A DNA stretch of 64,000 bases from Kribbella sp. NBC_01245 (GCF_036226525.1 NZ_CP108487.1:2976001-3040000), one strand, 5' to 3'. Shown: positions 1-8,978, numbered from the stretch's first letter. Numbers and translations are program-made. Notes: a model not told the origin generated them from the letters alone.

Positions 1-359
1 GCGTCGATCGCCAGATCGGTCATCGGCGCGTGCCCACCCGGGATGTAGACGGCGTCGTAGTCGTCAAGGGACACCTTTGCCACCGGCAGCGGTGCGGCCA
101 GGCTGTCCTCGATCGAGTCGAGGTAGCGGCGGAAGTCGGCGGCGTCCGCTTCCGCGACACCACCGCGCTCATCGAGACTGGCCGGATCCACCGTCGGCCG
201 CGCACCACCAGGCGTGGCGATATCCACCTCGAACCCGGCCTCGCTCAGCACCCGGTGCGACGCGGCGACCTCCTCGGCCCAGAACCCGGTCGGATGGTCG
301 CTGCCATCAATCAGCCTGACCGTGGCAGCCGCGCTCAGGATCATCAAAATCTTCGCCAC
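1..359 (-). CDS. DJ-1/PfpI (Hsp31-like) family protein, 3' end outside window
   Basis: The minus-strand frame reads VAKILMILSAA..., then ...HPTGFWAEEV... and ...DDYDAVYIPGGHAPMTDL..., the N-terminal half of a class I glutamine-amidotransferase-like DJ-1/PfpI protein. The PGGH segment before the nucleophile elbow is typical of the Hsp31/glyoxalase III branch; the catalytic Cys would lie beyond the window edge. A GTG start at 359 is chosen because AGGGGAA lies six bases upstream and the nearby ATG is out of frame. Members are deglycase/glyoxalase-like or chaperone proteins; the exact activity here cannot be told. Confidence 0.8.
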   Translation of the reverse strand, partial: MAKILMILSAAATVRLIDGSDHPTGFWAEEVAASHRVLSEAGFEVDIATPGGARPTVDPASLDERGGVAEADAADFRRYLDSIEDSLAAPLPVAKVSLDDYDAVYIPGGHAPMTDLAID

Positions 360-735
360 AATACATTCCCCTTCAACAAAAGAACGAGCGGTAATCGTCG
401 ATCACACCTGGCGGCGAAAAGGTAACACCATTATTTGCGCCCGCCCACGTATGGTCGAGTTCGGCGACTTTGGTAAAGATCGCTGTGCTGCAAGCCGCGC
501 AATCCAACGATTTACTTCGTGGCCCCGGCCGTGCCCGTCAAAGGCGATATTCACCGCAACAACTCGCCGATTTTCTGCATTCGCGAGCGAGGCCGGCCGC
601 TGCCCGCCTGTCCGGAATCGGCCAGATCGCCCCGGAGAGCAAATCACCGTCGAATTCCGCTAGCCTCATCCGGTGTCAAGTGTGCGTGGTGCTGGGACAT
701 AGACATCACTGACTGGCATCGCGCACACTCGCAGG
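360..735. other. Intergenic stretch, no gene seen
   Basis: About 375 bases with somewhat lower GC than the flanks. The first part must hold the promoter of the minus-strand DJ-1-like gene. The open frames here have no recognisable protein features, and I see no repeat or RNA gene. Confidence 0.4.
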
Positions 736-1068
736 GTGAGTAGGCGCATCGTTATAGCAACCGTCGTATCGATCGCAGCGGCTTCTACGCCGGCGGCGGC
801 CGCCCTCAGTCACGCCCAGGACGGCAAGCAGATGGAGGTAGTGAGAGTGACCTCAAATCAGGAGCCCCCGCCTCCATTTTTCGTGCCCGGAGACGAGCTG
901 CCACTCATGGACAAGCACGGGAATCCAGTGGTCGACGCCGACGGTAACCCTGTGACCGTGCCCCTCCATCCGCCGGACAGCAAGGGCGAGCCGCCCGGAA
1001 CCACCCACCACCGAGTCGTTGGCGATGATGGCTCGCCCGGCGAGGTCGTCATCGCCCCGCCCCAGTAA
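736..1068 (+). CDS. Small predicted secreted protein, unrecognised
   Basis: A 110-residue frame starting with GTG. The N-terminus (VSRRIVIATVVSIAAASTPAAA) looks like a Sec signal peptide with an Ala-rich cleavage region. The mature part is Pro- and Asp-rich with short repeats such as DKHGNPVVDADGNPVTVP and no Cys. There is no strong Shine-Dalgarno, so the start is tentative. I do not recognise a family; an extracellular disordered protein is the simplest reading. Confidence 0.5.
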   Translation: MSRRIVIATVVSIAAASTPAAAALSHAQDGKQMEVVRVTSNQEPPPPFFVPGDELPLMDKHGNPVVDADGNPVTVPLHPPDSKGEPPGTTHHRVVGDDGSPGEVVIAPPQ

Positions 1069-1166
1069 CCGGAGAGCGGGAGGGCCCAGCGCTTGGCTCG
1101 GCAACGCCGAGCAGCTGTCGTCGGTATCGGCACTCATAGGCCCCCAGTCACCGCTCTACAAGTTCG

Positions 1167-1868
1167 GTGCGGCTCCTAGACCACGCTGGCCGGCCCCCAC
1201 GCTCGGGTCCCTCGCGCCCACAAGCACGCAAGGCCACCATCTTGGCCATGGTAATCGCCACCCTCGCCGGCCCCACGGCAGCATTCCTGGTTGTAGATCG
1301 ACTCGACTCGCGACAGGCCACCGAAACAGCTGAGCCGCCGGAGCGCGCGACACGCAGACAAAAGCTGGTCATCGAAGAACCACGCGTCGCTTTTGATCGG
1401 CGCACCTGGGAGGGACGGATGCCCTCGAGCAAGGAGCTGTTCTTCGAGCGCCTGATCGTGAGCGGCTGGCCCAGGAACCTTGCCGAGTTCTCGCCCCGTG
1501 CAGCGCTCACGAGACAGGTGACAATCGACGGAACGAGTTACAAGGATGCATTCCTCATCAAGCACGACGTCACACTGGAAGCGATCTCACTCCATCCTCT
1601 GGCTCGTGAAGTCGTCGGCATCTTCGGCTCAGGTGCCGGGGGAACGTGCCGATGGGCAATGACGGTCAATGGATTCCAAACAGGGGAATTCACGACCACC
1701 GACGAGGACTCAGCCACGATCCGCATCAAGCTCGGAGAGCCCCGTCTCGACCGGACCCTCAGCATCCACGCGTTCCCCGAGGACAGCCCCGCCGATGTCC
1801 CATGTCTGATGGCTCCGCTGCAACAGTTCAAGACTTCAGGCCGGACATACACGCGAACACCCACCTAA
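1167..1868 (+). CDS. Predicted membrane-anchored extracytoplasmic protein, unrecognised
   Basis: A 233-residue frame with a basic N-terminus followed by one hydrophobic segment (about residues 25-43, ILAMVIATLAGPTAAFLVV), so probably an N-terminal anchor or uncleaved signal. The remainder is soluble and beta-like, with ...VVGIFGSGAGGTCRWAMTVNGFQTGEF... suggesting a sandwich domain of the NPCBM-like type; that comparison is weak. Start codon (GTG) uncertain. It lies 98 bases after the preceding secreted protein on the same strand. Confidence 0.55.
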   Translation: MRLLDHAGRPPRSGPSRPQARKATILAMVIATLAGPTAAFLVVDRLDSRQATETAEPPERATRRQKLVIEEPRVAFDRRTWEGRMPSSKELFFERLIVSGWPRNLAEFSPRAALTRQVTIDGTSYKDAFLIKHDVTLEAISLHPLAREVVGIFGSGAGGTCRWAMTVNGFQTGEFTTTDEDSATIRIKLGEPRLDRTLSIHAFPEDSPADVPCLMAPLQQFKTSGRTYTRTPT

Positions 1869-1939
1869 GCGATCACAAAGTAAAACCTCGCCGACCTGAG
1901 CAGCTCCGCAAAAGGATTCTGGTCAGTGGCCGCCCAGCG

Positions 1940-2263
1940 CTACATCGCTCCGTCGCACGCCTTCAGCATGCGCCCCCTAACCCGAGGGGGTTCCAGGGTC
2001 CAGCGATCTGCCTTCCATGGTCGAACTAGGTCACGATCGTGGCTTCCGGGCAGTTGCTTCGGCTGCGTCGGGCCGGCCGGTTTCAGCAGCGCGAGAAGCT
2101 CGGCGGCCTGATGGTCCTTGAGTGGCAAAGTGCGGCCGACAACCTCAAGCTCCTTGCCCCGGTAGCGGCCGGCGATCACGGCCTCGGGCCGGGCCAGTGA
2201 GCCGGTCACCGCGCCCACGATCACCTCGAGAGTCGCCCGATGGCGAACCTTTCGTTGGGGTCT
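1940..2263 (-). pseudogene. ATP-dependent DNA ligase, C-terminal (OB-fold) fragment
   Basis: The minus frame opens at about 2263 and reads RKVRHRATLEVIVGAVTGSLARPEAVIAGRYRGKELEVVGRTLPL..., a clear match to the junction of the nucleotidyltransferase domain and the OB fold of actinobacterial LigC-type ATP-dependent ligases. After ...LLKPAGPT the sequence no longer resembles a ligase, so the true C-terminus is lost or frameshifted. No start codon fits a functional product. The missing upstream part lies at 3670-4167, beyond an inserted membrane-protein gene. KVR occurs at both broken ends with different third-codon bases. Confidence 0.8.
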
Positions 2264-2424
2264 TCAGAGGTGTCGTGGACTGTCGCGTTGCGGCTGTTCG
2301 GCAGCCCGTGCGCAACACCCACCTGGAGATGCGGAGCTGGCCGCTGGTGGGTGCCTGGTCATCAGTGCGCCGTAGCCACGTTCCGGAGCCGAGGCGATAA
2401 TTTGGTCGTTCGTCAGGAGGCGTT

Positions 2425-3492
2425 ATGACCGAAGCGGCGATGGCCTCGCACGGTACCGGCGGAATCCGCACGTTCGGCGCGGTGTGCTTCGCCGCTAGTC
2501 TCCTTGGGGCTGGCCTCAGCGGCTACCTCGCATCGGTCAGCTGGGCTGTGGGGGCCGATCCGTTCGGCTACCCGCAGGCTCTGCCGGAGTTTACGGCTCT
2601 GCAGATGCTTCTCGCTCTCAGCCGGGTCGGCCTCATCTTCGGGCTGCTCGCCCTGTGGTGGAGCGGTGCGGTACCCCGCAGCCGCCGCACTCAGGTCGGC
2701 CTGTACGGCGCGGTGGCCGTGATGGCTGGACTCACGGTCGCAGAAGGTGTGGCCGTGTCGGTGCCGGGATCGTCGCTGGACGCGACGCCCTCCGCCTTCG
2801 GTGTGATCTACAGCGGCTACACGGTTCTCCTCGGCGTCGCTTTGCTGGCGGTCGGCCTCGATGTGGCCCGGGGCGGGGAATGGCAGGGTTGGAGGAGTTG
2901 GCTTCCAGCCATCCTCGGTCTGTGGCTGTTCGTTCCAGTGCTTCCCACACTGGTCTTCAGTCACGAAGCAGCCGGCTGGGCAGTTTCCGCGTGGCTGCTG
3001 CTGTTCGCGCTGCTTGGACTGGCCTTGATGCGGTGGGGTGGCCTGGTTCGGCACAGGCCGCCAGTTGAGCGCAGTGGGACCAGCGCGCGCACTTATGCGG
3101 TGCTGACGTGGATCTACGTCGCGGCGTTCGGGAGTCCAGCCATCCCCATCGCGGGCTACCTCATCCAGAACGAGAAGCTGCCGTCCTTTCTCGATGTCTT
3201 CGAAATGTACGGCGGCCCCTGGGCACAGCGGGTCCAGACCGGCACCCTCGTCCTGCTTCTGGGCACCTTCGTCGTCGTGACCCTTGGCGCTGCCTGGGCT
3301 GCCTGGCTGGTGCGGACTGGCTCCAAGGTCGGGGCCGTCGTCGGCGTGATCCTCCTGCCCGTCGAGGCTTCCTTCTGGTTTGGCTTCGCCCTGCCGCTGC
3401 CATGGCTGATCGGCATCGCCCGGATCGTCCTTCTAGCCATGGCGTGGAGGTCGCTCAGATGGCCGCGACGTCAGGCAGCAACCATGCATTAG
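2425..3492 (+). CDS. Polytopic membrane protein, possibly two joined domains
   Basis: A 355-residue protein preceded by a strong AGGAGG site. I count roughly ten hydrophobic segments. The first about 210 residues form one block; the rest (RTYAVLTWIYVAAFGSPAIPIAGYL...FEMYGGPW...) resembles a separate four-helix family of short actinobacterial membrane proteins, so this may be a fusion. No catalytic motif is visible. It sits alone, on the opposite strand, exactly between the two halves of the broken DNA ligase gene, so it arrived with or after that disruption. Function unknown. Confidence 0.7.
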   Translation: MTEAAMASHGTGGIRTFGAVCFAASLLGAGLSGYLASVSWAVGADPFGYPQALPEFTALQMLLALSRVGLIFGLLALWWSGAVPRSRRTQVGLYGAVAVMAGLTVAEGVAVSVPGSSLDATPSAFGVIYSGYTVLLGVALLAVGLDVARGGEWQGWRSWLPAILGLWLFVPVLPTLVFSHEAAGWAVSAWLLLFALLGLALMRWGGLVRHRPPVERSGTSARTYAVLTWIYVAAFGSPAIPIAGYLIQNEKLPSFLDVFEMYGGPWAQRVQTGTLVLLLGTFVVVTLGAAWAAWLVRTGSKVGAVVGVILLPVEASFWFGFALPLPWLIGIARIVLLAMAWRSLRWPRRQAATMH

Positions 3493-3669
3493 TCCGCATG
3501 CTTGCCTGCTCGATCTCGGAATGGTGCCCGCACAACGAGTCGATTGAAAAGACCTCGACTGACCGTATACCGGCGTGTTCGCGACACCTGTCGCTCACGC
3601 CGCCACCGGCTGGACTACCCGGTAACCAGGCCGGATAGATGCGACTGGACGACCGGACACCGACGACCC

Positions 3670-4167
3670 CTACGAACGGACTTTCAGCCACCCGGACGGG
3701 TGCCCGGGGAGGTAGCGGGTGCGCCGTCCTTTCACGACCAGGCCCTCGACGCCGATCTCGCCCAGGACCTCGAACCACTCCCGGGCCTCCTCCAGGTTGA
3801 AGGTGACCGGGCACAGCTCCAGCGGTGCTGCCCAGGTCTGGGCGAGGGTTTCGAGTCGCTGCCTTCGCCGGTCCCACGGCATGGAGCGGATATCCACGTC
3901 GCCGACCGCGAGGAGGTCGAACACCATGTACGACGCGGGCCGCCGGGCGGTCTCGCGGCTTTGTAGCGCCCCGAAGTCAGGCAGGCCGTCCATGTACACG
4001 ACCAGCTCGCCGTCGAGCACCAGCCCTTCGGGCAGCTGCCGTACGGCCGCAGCAGCCAGGAGCGGGAATCGCGTGGTGAGGTTCGTGCCCCGGCGTGACC
4101 ACAACCGGGCGTCGGTGCCGGTCCTGACCAGCTCGACCCGGCTAGTTGACTGAACTCTTCCGAGCAC
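3670..4167 (-). pseudogene. ATP-dependent DNA ligase, nucleotidyltransferase-domain fragment
   Basis: The frame reads ...LWSRRGTNLTTRFPLL...GLVLDGELVVYMDGLPDFGALQSR...YMVFDLLAVGDVDIRSMPWDRRRQRLE...GVEGLVVKGRRTRYLPGHPSGWLKVRS-stop. These are ligase motifs III, IIIa, IV and V of the LigC/LigD type. Motif I (the EPKWDGYR region with the adenylated Lys) is absent: upstream of VQSTSRVELV the sequence stops looking like ligase, and a TAG lies at about 4179. The fragment ends at KVR, where the 1940-2263 fragment resumes with KVRHR. Missing both its catalytic Lys and OB fold, it cannot be an active ligase. Confidence 0.85.
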
Positions 4168-4315
4168 CAGCTGGTGCTACAGCCAATCTTGGAATCGCTG
4201 CGGCTCGCGGTACGGGTGCGGTACGGGCAGAGAAACGTCGGCGACAACTCGTACTGTCGCGACAAATCCAGCGGGTGGGCGCAAGCCAGCTCGAGACGTC
4301 TCTCTCGGAGGACTA

Positions 4316-4693
4316 ATGAAGGCACGTGCACTGGGGGCACTGGTAGGAGTCGCAGCGATGCTGAGCGGGTTGTTGGTGGCAACTCCAGCGCACGCCGCCA
4401 CGATTTCGGTGACCTCGCCGGACGGCGGGGCGTTTGGGCAGGTGGCCGTCGCGGCAAGCGGGCACCACTACACCCTGATCGCCAACGACAAGAGCTGTGA
4501 CGGGCGAGGGACGGTGCTGCACTACAAGATCGCTGGCGTCTGGCGCACGCACTCGGACAGCAGCTGCCACGGAGGCGCAGTCACCCGTGGACCCCTCCCG
4601 GTGACTGGAAGCCGGATCGACATCTACGTGTGCAATACGAACACGCGCACCGGTTACAAGAGCTGTTCGTCGACGAAGACCATCTACACCTGA
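4316..4693 (+). CDS. Small secreted Cys-containing protein
   Basis: A 125-residue protein with a clear Sec signal peptide (MKARALGALVGVAAMLSGLLVATPAHA-A) and a GGAGG site just upstream. The mature chain of about 98 residues has paired Cys residues (KSCDGRG, DSSCHGG, IYVCN, KSCSST) that probably form two disulfides, and ends in ...TIYT. The fragment at 5202-5492 has a similar end (VRVCVYN...KCVTS...PYT), suggesting two relatives side by side. No family name recognised. Confidence 0.7.
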   Translation: MKARALGALVGVAAMLSGLLVATPAHAATISVTSPDGGAFGQVAVAASGHHYTLIANDKSCDGRGTVLHYKIAGVWRTHSDSSCHGGAVTRGPLPVTGSRIDIYVCNTNTRTGYKSCSSTKTIYT

Positions 4694-4772
4694 GCAACGC
4701 GACACCCGGAGTCGCAACGTGCTGCCCGGTCCGCGGACGAGCGAACAGCGCCATGCCCCTCCGCTCCTGGCG

Positions 4773-5192
4773 TCAGCCCGGCCAGGTCAACGGGTCGAGC
4801 AGAAGATAGAAGCGCTGCCTCTCCGCGTCTAGGTCGATCCCGTACAGCTCGCTGAACTCGCGATCAGCCGCGCGAGCGGTGACCTCGTCAGGCCACGTCT
4901 CGCGGGCATTGGCCAGTAGCAGCGCAAGGTCGGCGTACGGGTCCGCGACGCCGAGGCGGCCTAGGTCGATCAGTCCAGCCACACGCATGGTGTCGGGGTC
5001 GATGAGGATATTCGGCAGGCAGAGGTCGCCGTGGCAGATGACGCGTCCGTCTTCCTCCTGCCGTTGGCGTCGCGGCAGCTCGTCCTCGAGCTGGCCGAGG
5101 ATCCGTGCCGGCGCCACCTGCTGCAGCGCCGGCGGCAGGAACTCAGCCTGGACCCGGTTCTCTGCCACCGTCGCACGCGCCAGGGGCATCAT
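4773..5192 (-). pseudogene. Aminoglycoside 3'-phosphotransferase-like kinase, C-terminal half only
   Basis: The 139-residue frame carries VICHGDLCLPNILIDPDT and GLIDLGRLGVADPYADLALL, the Brenner/catalytic loop (HGDxxxxN) and metal-binding IDxGRxGxAD motif of APH(3')-type kinases, and ends ...FYLLLDPLTWPG. The family is normally about 260 residues; the whole ATP-binding N-lobe is missing. Upstream of about 5192 the DNA abruptly becomes the plus-strand secreted-protein fragment, so the gene was cut at that junction. Not expected to confer resistance. Confidence 0.75.
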
Positions 5193-5201
5193 CGACGCGA
5201 G

Positions 5202-5492
5202 TCAAATATCACGGTGCGGAACCTCACAGTGCGCGACATCTGTCCCGGTGACGGCCGCCCGGTGCGGGCCGTCCTGGTCGTGCTCGACACCGACGGAAAG
5301 CGTACGACCATCCCCCCGTACTACTCGGACACCAACGGCTGCGGCTCCGACGGCACCAACTTCGGGACGTACGGGCTCGGCCTCAGCGACGGCTGGCGAA
5401 TCAAATCGGTGAGCGTGAGGGTGTGCGTCTACAACTCGAGCGGCAACCTGAAGTGTGTGACCAGCGCGGGCCGGGACAACCCCTACACCTGA
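5202..5492 (+). pseudogene. Secreted-protein fragment lacking its signal peptide
   Basis: From about 5202 the plus frame reads SNITVRNLTVRDICPGDG...TTIPPYYSDTNGCG...VRVCVYNSSGNLKCVTSAGRDNPYT, a Cys-paired domain much like the secreted protein at 4316-4693. The sequence upstream in the same frame is only the antisense of the truncated phosphotransferase, so the signal peptide and start are gone. It probably marks the other side of the rearrangement that truncated that kinase. Confidence 0.55.
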
Positions 5493-5658
5493 GACCTCTG
5501 ACACAGCGCGGGGAAGTCCAGTTCGTCCTCGAGCCACCAGGGCGACTGCTCGCCGCGATCGAGGAGGTCGAGCAACTGCTCCCGCCGGCCGACCAGGAAA
5601 CTGGGTGGCCGGCGCGGACAGGCACTGCGAGCCCGCGCCTCGCAGTACCGGTGGAACC

Positions 5659-5925
5659 CTACTGGGCGAGACCTCTCGCCTCAGAGACGTCAGCAGCGGC
5701 GGTGGTGCTGCGAGTTCTGCGGTCGGTGATCGTGGCCGCGACATAGGCGTTCCAGTCGCGACTGGCTCTGCGTGTCCACTGCAGCGCGGAGGTGATGCTG
5801 ATGCCGAACAGTTCGCTGAGTTCGTCCGACCACTCGTTGCCCGGCTCCCGGGCCTGACTCGGCGCCGCCGTACCAGCGAGCATCATGACGGCGACCGCGA
5901 CTCGGACTGACCTGTTCAACTTCAT
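5659..5925 (-). CDS. Small predicted secreted protein
   Basis: An 88-residue protein, MKLNRSVRVAVAVMMLAGTAAPSQA followed by a soluble tail (REPGNEWSDELSELFGISITSALQWTRRASRDWNAYVAATITDRR...). The first 25 residues form a good Sec signal peptide, and GGGGGCGG stands just before the ATG. The mature part is mostly helical, with no Cys. It is downstream of the beta-strand-repeat gene (77 bases). No family recognised. Confidence 0.6.
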   Translation of the reverse strand: MKLNRSVRVAVAVMMLAGTAAPSQAREPGNEWSDELSELFGISITSALQWTRRASRDWNAYVAATITDRRTRSTTAAADVSEARGLAQ

Positions 5926-6002
5926 GACCGCCCCCTGACCTCTGGCAATTCCTGACTGTAGGCACCCCAACTGCGGGGCACCGGAGGACAGGGCAGTCCG
6001 GA

Positions 6003-8105
6003 TCAGGTGCGTCGACGGTGGACGACGATCAGAACGAGGGCGAGGAGCGCGATGGCCGCGGCGGCGAGGGTGGCCGGGAGCCAGAGGGAGGAGCCGGTGG
6101 CAGTAGGCGTGGTGGTTGCCGGGGGCGTGTTGTGCTCGGTGGGCTTGTCGAGGGCCGCCTTCGCCTTCACAGGTTTCAGCGTGACGTCGTTGCCGTCGCC
6201 GCCCTTGTAGGTGATCTGGTACCCCGCGACCCGGGCACCTTCGGGGAGGTTGGTGAACGCGCCGGCGACCGGGTCGGCGCCGTCGTTGGCAATGAGCGGG
6301 ACTTCCTTGGTGACCTGGGCCGGTGGGGTGAGCTCGAGCTTCCCGGCCAGCGATACCTTGCCGGTCACGCGGAGCGGCGTACCGGTCGAGCGGGTGGACA
6401 GCCGGCCCTCGGGGGTCTGCTCGAAATCGCCCTCGACGGTGAACGTCCCGCCGGCGGTGCCGATGTTGAGGAGTCGGCCGCCCTGGAAGGTGCCGGAGAG
6501 CTTGGACTGACGGCTCAAGGTGAGCGTGGCGCGATCGCCGTACAGGACAGTCGTGCCGGAGGCCTGGCTGACGTCGCGGAGGGTCTGGTTGCCGGTCTTG
6601 GTCAGGTCCAGCTTCGCGCCGGACTTGGTGAGCATCACGGCGCTGCTGGATTTCAGGCTGCCGCCGGTGAGCGCCAGGACTCCGCGCGAGATCGCGGTCT
6701 TGCCGGTGTAGGTCTGCGCCCCGGCGAGGCGAGTGGTCGCTGCGCCGGCCTGGGTGAGTGAACCGGTGCCGCTGATCTTCGACAGCGTGATCGCTTTGCC
6801 TGTATTGCGCACCACCATCGAGCCGTCGTTGACGATCCGGAACAGCGCGGCCTTCGTCAACAGGCTGCCGTCGCCGCCAGGCCGGCCAGTTCCGAGGCGC
6901 AGGGTCGCGCCCTTCTCGATCGTGGTCGAGCCGTCGTAGTACTGGTCGGCGGCGAACGTCACGTCGTTGCCGCGGACGGACTTGATCACGACGTCCCCGG
7001 CGCCCGGCGACTTCAGGGTGTCGTGGAACACGCCGCCGCCGATCGGGGCGCCGAGCGTGACCGGGCCGTTGTAGGCGAAGGTGAGTTTGGAGCGGAACCG
7101 TGCGGCCAGCAGGTTGATGTAGACGGTATCCGCGGTGCCCGGCATGAAGATCTTGTTCGTGCTGCCGTCGCCCCACTGGACGTCGGCGCCCTTGATGTTG
7201 GTGCCGCGCTTGTTCAGGTCGTGCGGGATCTTCCGCCAGTTGATCGCCCGGTCGCTCAGCGATGGGTCCGTGGTGCCGCCCCGGTCCGAGTAGCTGTACT
7301 GGCCGGTGAGGATCACCTTGCCGCCTGGGCGGGACTGGACGTTGATGTCGCTGCCGTACTCGCGCTGGTAGAAGTTCTGCCGGATCGTGACGGTCTGGTG
7401 CAGCGGGGTGTCGATCGTCCAGGTGCCCTGGTTGAGGATGGCCCGGGCGTTCGGCAGCGCGACCGTGGTCTCCGGTTTGCCGGCGGCCGCCCCGGTGCCG
7501 TTGTCGATCACGCCCGAGAACGGATTGGTACCGGCCAGATCTAGGGTGCCCCAGAGGAACCGCGGCTGGCTGATCAGCCCGGAGCCGCTGATCGTGCCGA
7601 GGTTGAAGGACCGGGTGAGCGACAACCGCAGGGTGCCGTTGACCTCGATGTTGTCCTGGTTGAGCTGGTAGCCGGGCGTGTTGTAGGGGAATCTGCCGAT
7701 CAGCCCGGTGCCACCACCGTTGCCGTACTGCAGGGTCGCGCCCCGATCGACGATGACCGCCGGCGGATCGGGGCGCGTGACCACGACATACGGGTGGTTG
7801 CCGCCGAGGATCCGGACCGCCTGCCGTTGTCTTGCCTTGGGCAACGAGAAGTCGCTGTCCTTGGTCAGGATCAGGGTGCCACTGCCGGCGATCCGCAACG
7901 TTCCTTCGCCGGTGATCACCCCGTCGTACGTCGTGGTCCCTTCGGGCACGTTCACCACGGCGTCACCGGTCAGGGTGACGTTCCGGCCGGCCAGGAGGTC
8001 GGCCGTGATGTCGCCACTCCCGGCTGCGACCGCCGGCGCGGGGTGGAGCAGAGCGGCCAGTACGACCAGCGCCCCGATCAGTGCGGCCGGGCGTCTTCCC
8101 GTCAC
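6003..8105 (-). CDS. Secreted, C-terminally anchored protein with autotransporter-associated beta-strand repeats
   Basis: A 700-residue protein. GTG at 8105 is chosen because GAGGAGG lies eight bases upstream. Order: Sec signal peptide (VTGRRPAALIGALVVLAALLHPAPAVAA), a long stretch of Gly/Thr/Asn-rich beta-strand repeats, then a Thr/Pro linker (EHNTPPATTTPTATG), one transmembrane helix and RRRT. Repeats such as TTTYDGVITGEGTLRIAGSGTLILTKDS, STTIEKGATLRLGTG and GAQTYTGKTAISRGVLALTGGSL resemble the PATR type (TIGR02601) found in Gram-negative autotransporters. The autotransporter barrel is absent and is replaced by a Gram-positive style anchor. Likely a surface beta-helix; ligand unknown. Confidence 0.8.
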   Translation of the reverse strand: MTGRRPAALIGALVVLAALLHPAPAVAAGSGDITADLLAGRNVTLTGDAVVNVPEGTTTYDGVITGEGTLRIAGSGTLILTKDSDFSLPKARQRQAVRILGGNHPYVVVTRPDPPAVIVDRGATLQYGNGGGTGLIGRFPYNTPGYQLNQDNIEVNGTLRLSLTRSFNLGTISGSGLISQPRFLWGTLDLAGTNPFSGVIDNGTGAAAGKPETTVALPNARAILNQGTWTIDTPLHQTVTIRQNFYQREYGSDINVQSRPGGKVILTGQYSYSDRGGTTDPSLSDRAINWRKIPHDLNKRGTNIKGADVQWGDGSTNKIFMPGTADTVYINLLAARFRSKLTFAYNGPVTLGAPIGGGVFHDTLKSPGAGDVVIKSVRGNDVTFAADQYYDGSTTIEKGATLRLGTGRPGGDGSLLTKAALFRIVNDGSMVVRNTGKAITLSKISGTGSLTQAGAATTRLAGAQTYTGKTAISRGVLALTGGSLKSSSAVMLTKSGAKLDLTKTGNQTLRDVSQASGTTVLYGDRATLTLSRQSKLSGTFQGGRLLNIGTAGGTFTVEGDFEQTPEGRLSTRSTGTPLRVTGKVSLAGKLELTPPAQVTKEVPLIANDGADPVAGAFTNLPEGARVAGYQITYKGGDGNDVTLKPVKAKAALDKPTEHNTPPATTTPTATGSSLWLPATLAAAAIALLALVLIVVHRRRT

Positions 8106-8345
8106 TTTGTGGTCCTCCTCGAATCGGGCGGCGCCCACCCTAGTCGGCGGGCAGCCCAGCTCCGAGGGATTCGGCGAAGGCTTTGGGCAGGCTTGATGTG
8201 CGGCCGCAACCCGTCGCTCGCTTACCGGTCAGCATTCGATGAAAGGCCGCGTGCGACGAGAAGGCAGCCGAGCTCCATCGAACGGACCGCAGGCGCCGCC
8301 GCGAAGGCCAAGCGGCGTACATCGACATGCCGACGAGCGAGCGGA

Positions 8346-8978
8346 TCAATCGATGCGGCTGACTGCCCAGCGGTTGAAGCGGACGAGGGTGATGGTGTGT
8401 GTCTGCTTCTCCTCGATCGTGCGTTGGATGCTGCCATCCGCAAGTGCTGCTTTCCACGTTTCTACGGTGCGGAGTTCGGCGGCAGCGGCGCTGGCTGCGC
8501 CTTGGCCGCCGGTGACATGTACCTGGTGGCTGACCTTGAGCTTGCCGCTTAGATCACCAACCCACTCGGCCACGCCGTTTATGGTTTGGCTACGGGCCTG
8601 GCCGGTGTACCAGTTGGTGAAGGTCTGGTAGGCCGCTTGGGCTACTGCGGCGTCTGGGTTGCGCAGGTTCTCGTAGTATCTCGCCCGGGCCGGAACGGCC
8701 CGCTCAAGATAGTCGCGACACGCGTCCAGGGCCGCCCGATCCACGGCCTCGCAGGCCGTGTCAGACGAGGCGCTCGGCTTGGATGTTGGCAGCTTCGTCT
8801 GCGGGGTTGGCTCAGGCGATCCAGGAGTCGTGGAGCCGGGTGTGTTCGCAGACGTGACAGTCACCGTGGGTGCCGGCGTTCTGGACCGTGACTCATCGGT
8901 GCAAGCCGCCATAGTCAGCGTGATGCCGGCAAGGCTAGGCAGGATGTAGACAACAGGCTTCGAGAGTAGTCGAGTCAT
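8346..8978 (-). CDS. Predicted lipoprotein
   Basis: A 210-residue protein starting MTRLLSKPVVYILPSLAGITLTMAAC, with a lipobox ending in Cys near residue 26. A Ser/Thr/Pro linker (TPAPTVTVTSANTPGSTTPGSPEPTP...) separates the anchor from a globular domain (about residues 70-210) that includes YQTFTNWYTGQARSQTINGVAEWVG and ends NRWAVSRID. The ATG at 8978 is chosen over upstream in-frame codons because the signal peptide begins there. Domain family not recognised. Confidence 0.7.
   Translation of the reverse strand: MTRLLSKPVVYILPSLAGITLTMAACTDESRSRTPAPTVTVTSANTPGSTTPGSPEPTPQTKLPTSKPSASSDTACEAVDRAALDACRDYLERAVPARARYYENLRNPDAAVAQAAYQTFTNWYTGQARSQTINGVAEWVGDLSGKLKVSHQVHVTGGQGAASAAAAELRTVETWKAALADGSIQRTIEEKQTHTITLVRFNRWAVSRID

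Noticed and set aside
470..712. Short open frame that could be a regulator remnant
   Set aside because: No HTH or other motif, no ribosome site, and competing frames on both strands; treated as intergenic.
1940..4167. A functional two-subunit (split) ligase
   Set aside because: The first fragment lacks motif I with the adenylated Lys and the second loses ligase similarity before its end, so neither half nor both together would work.
5505..5689. Minus-strand open stretch (…FHRYCEARARSAC…REQLLDLLDRGEQSPWWLEDELDFPALCQR…)
   Set aside because: It looks protein-like and may be the tail of a lost gene, but I cannot name a family or find a start, and it overlaps the end of the small secreted protein gene, so it is not listed as a feature.
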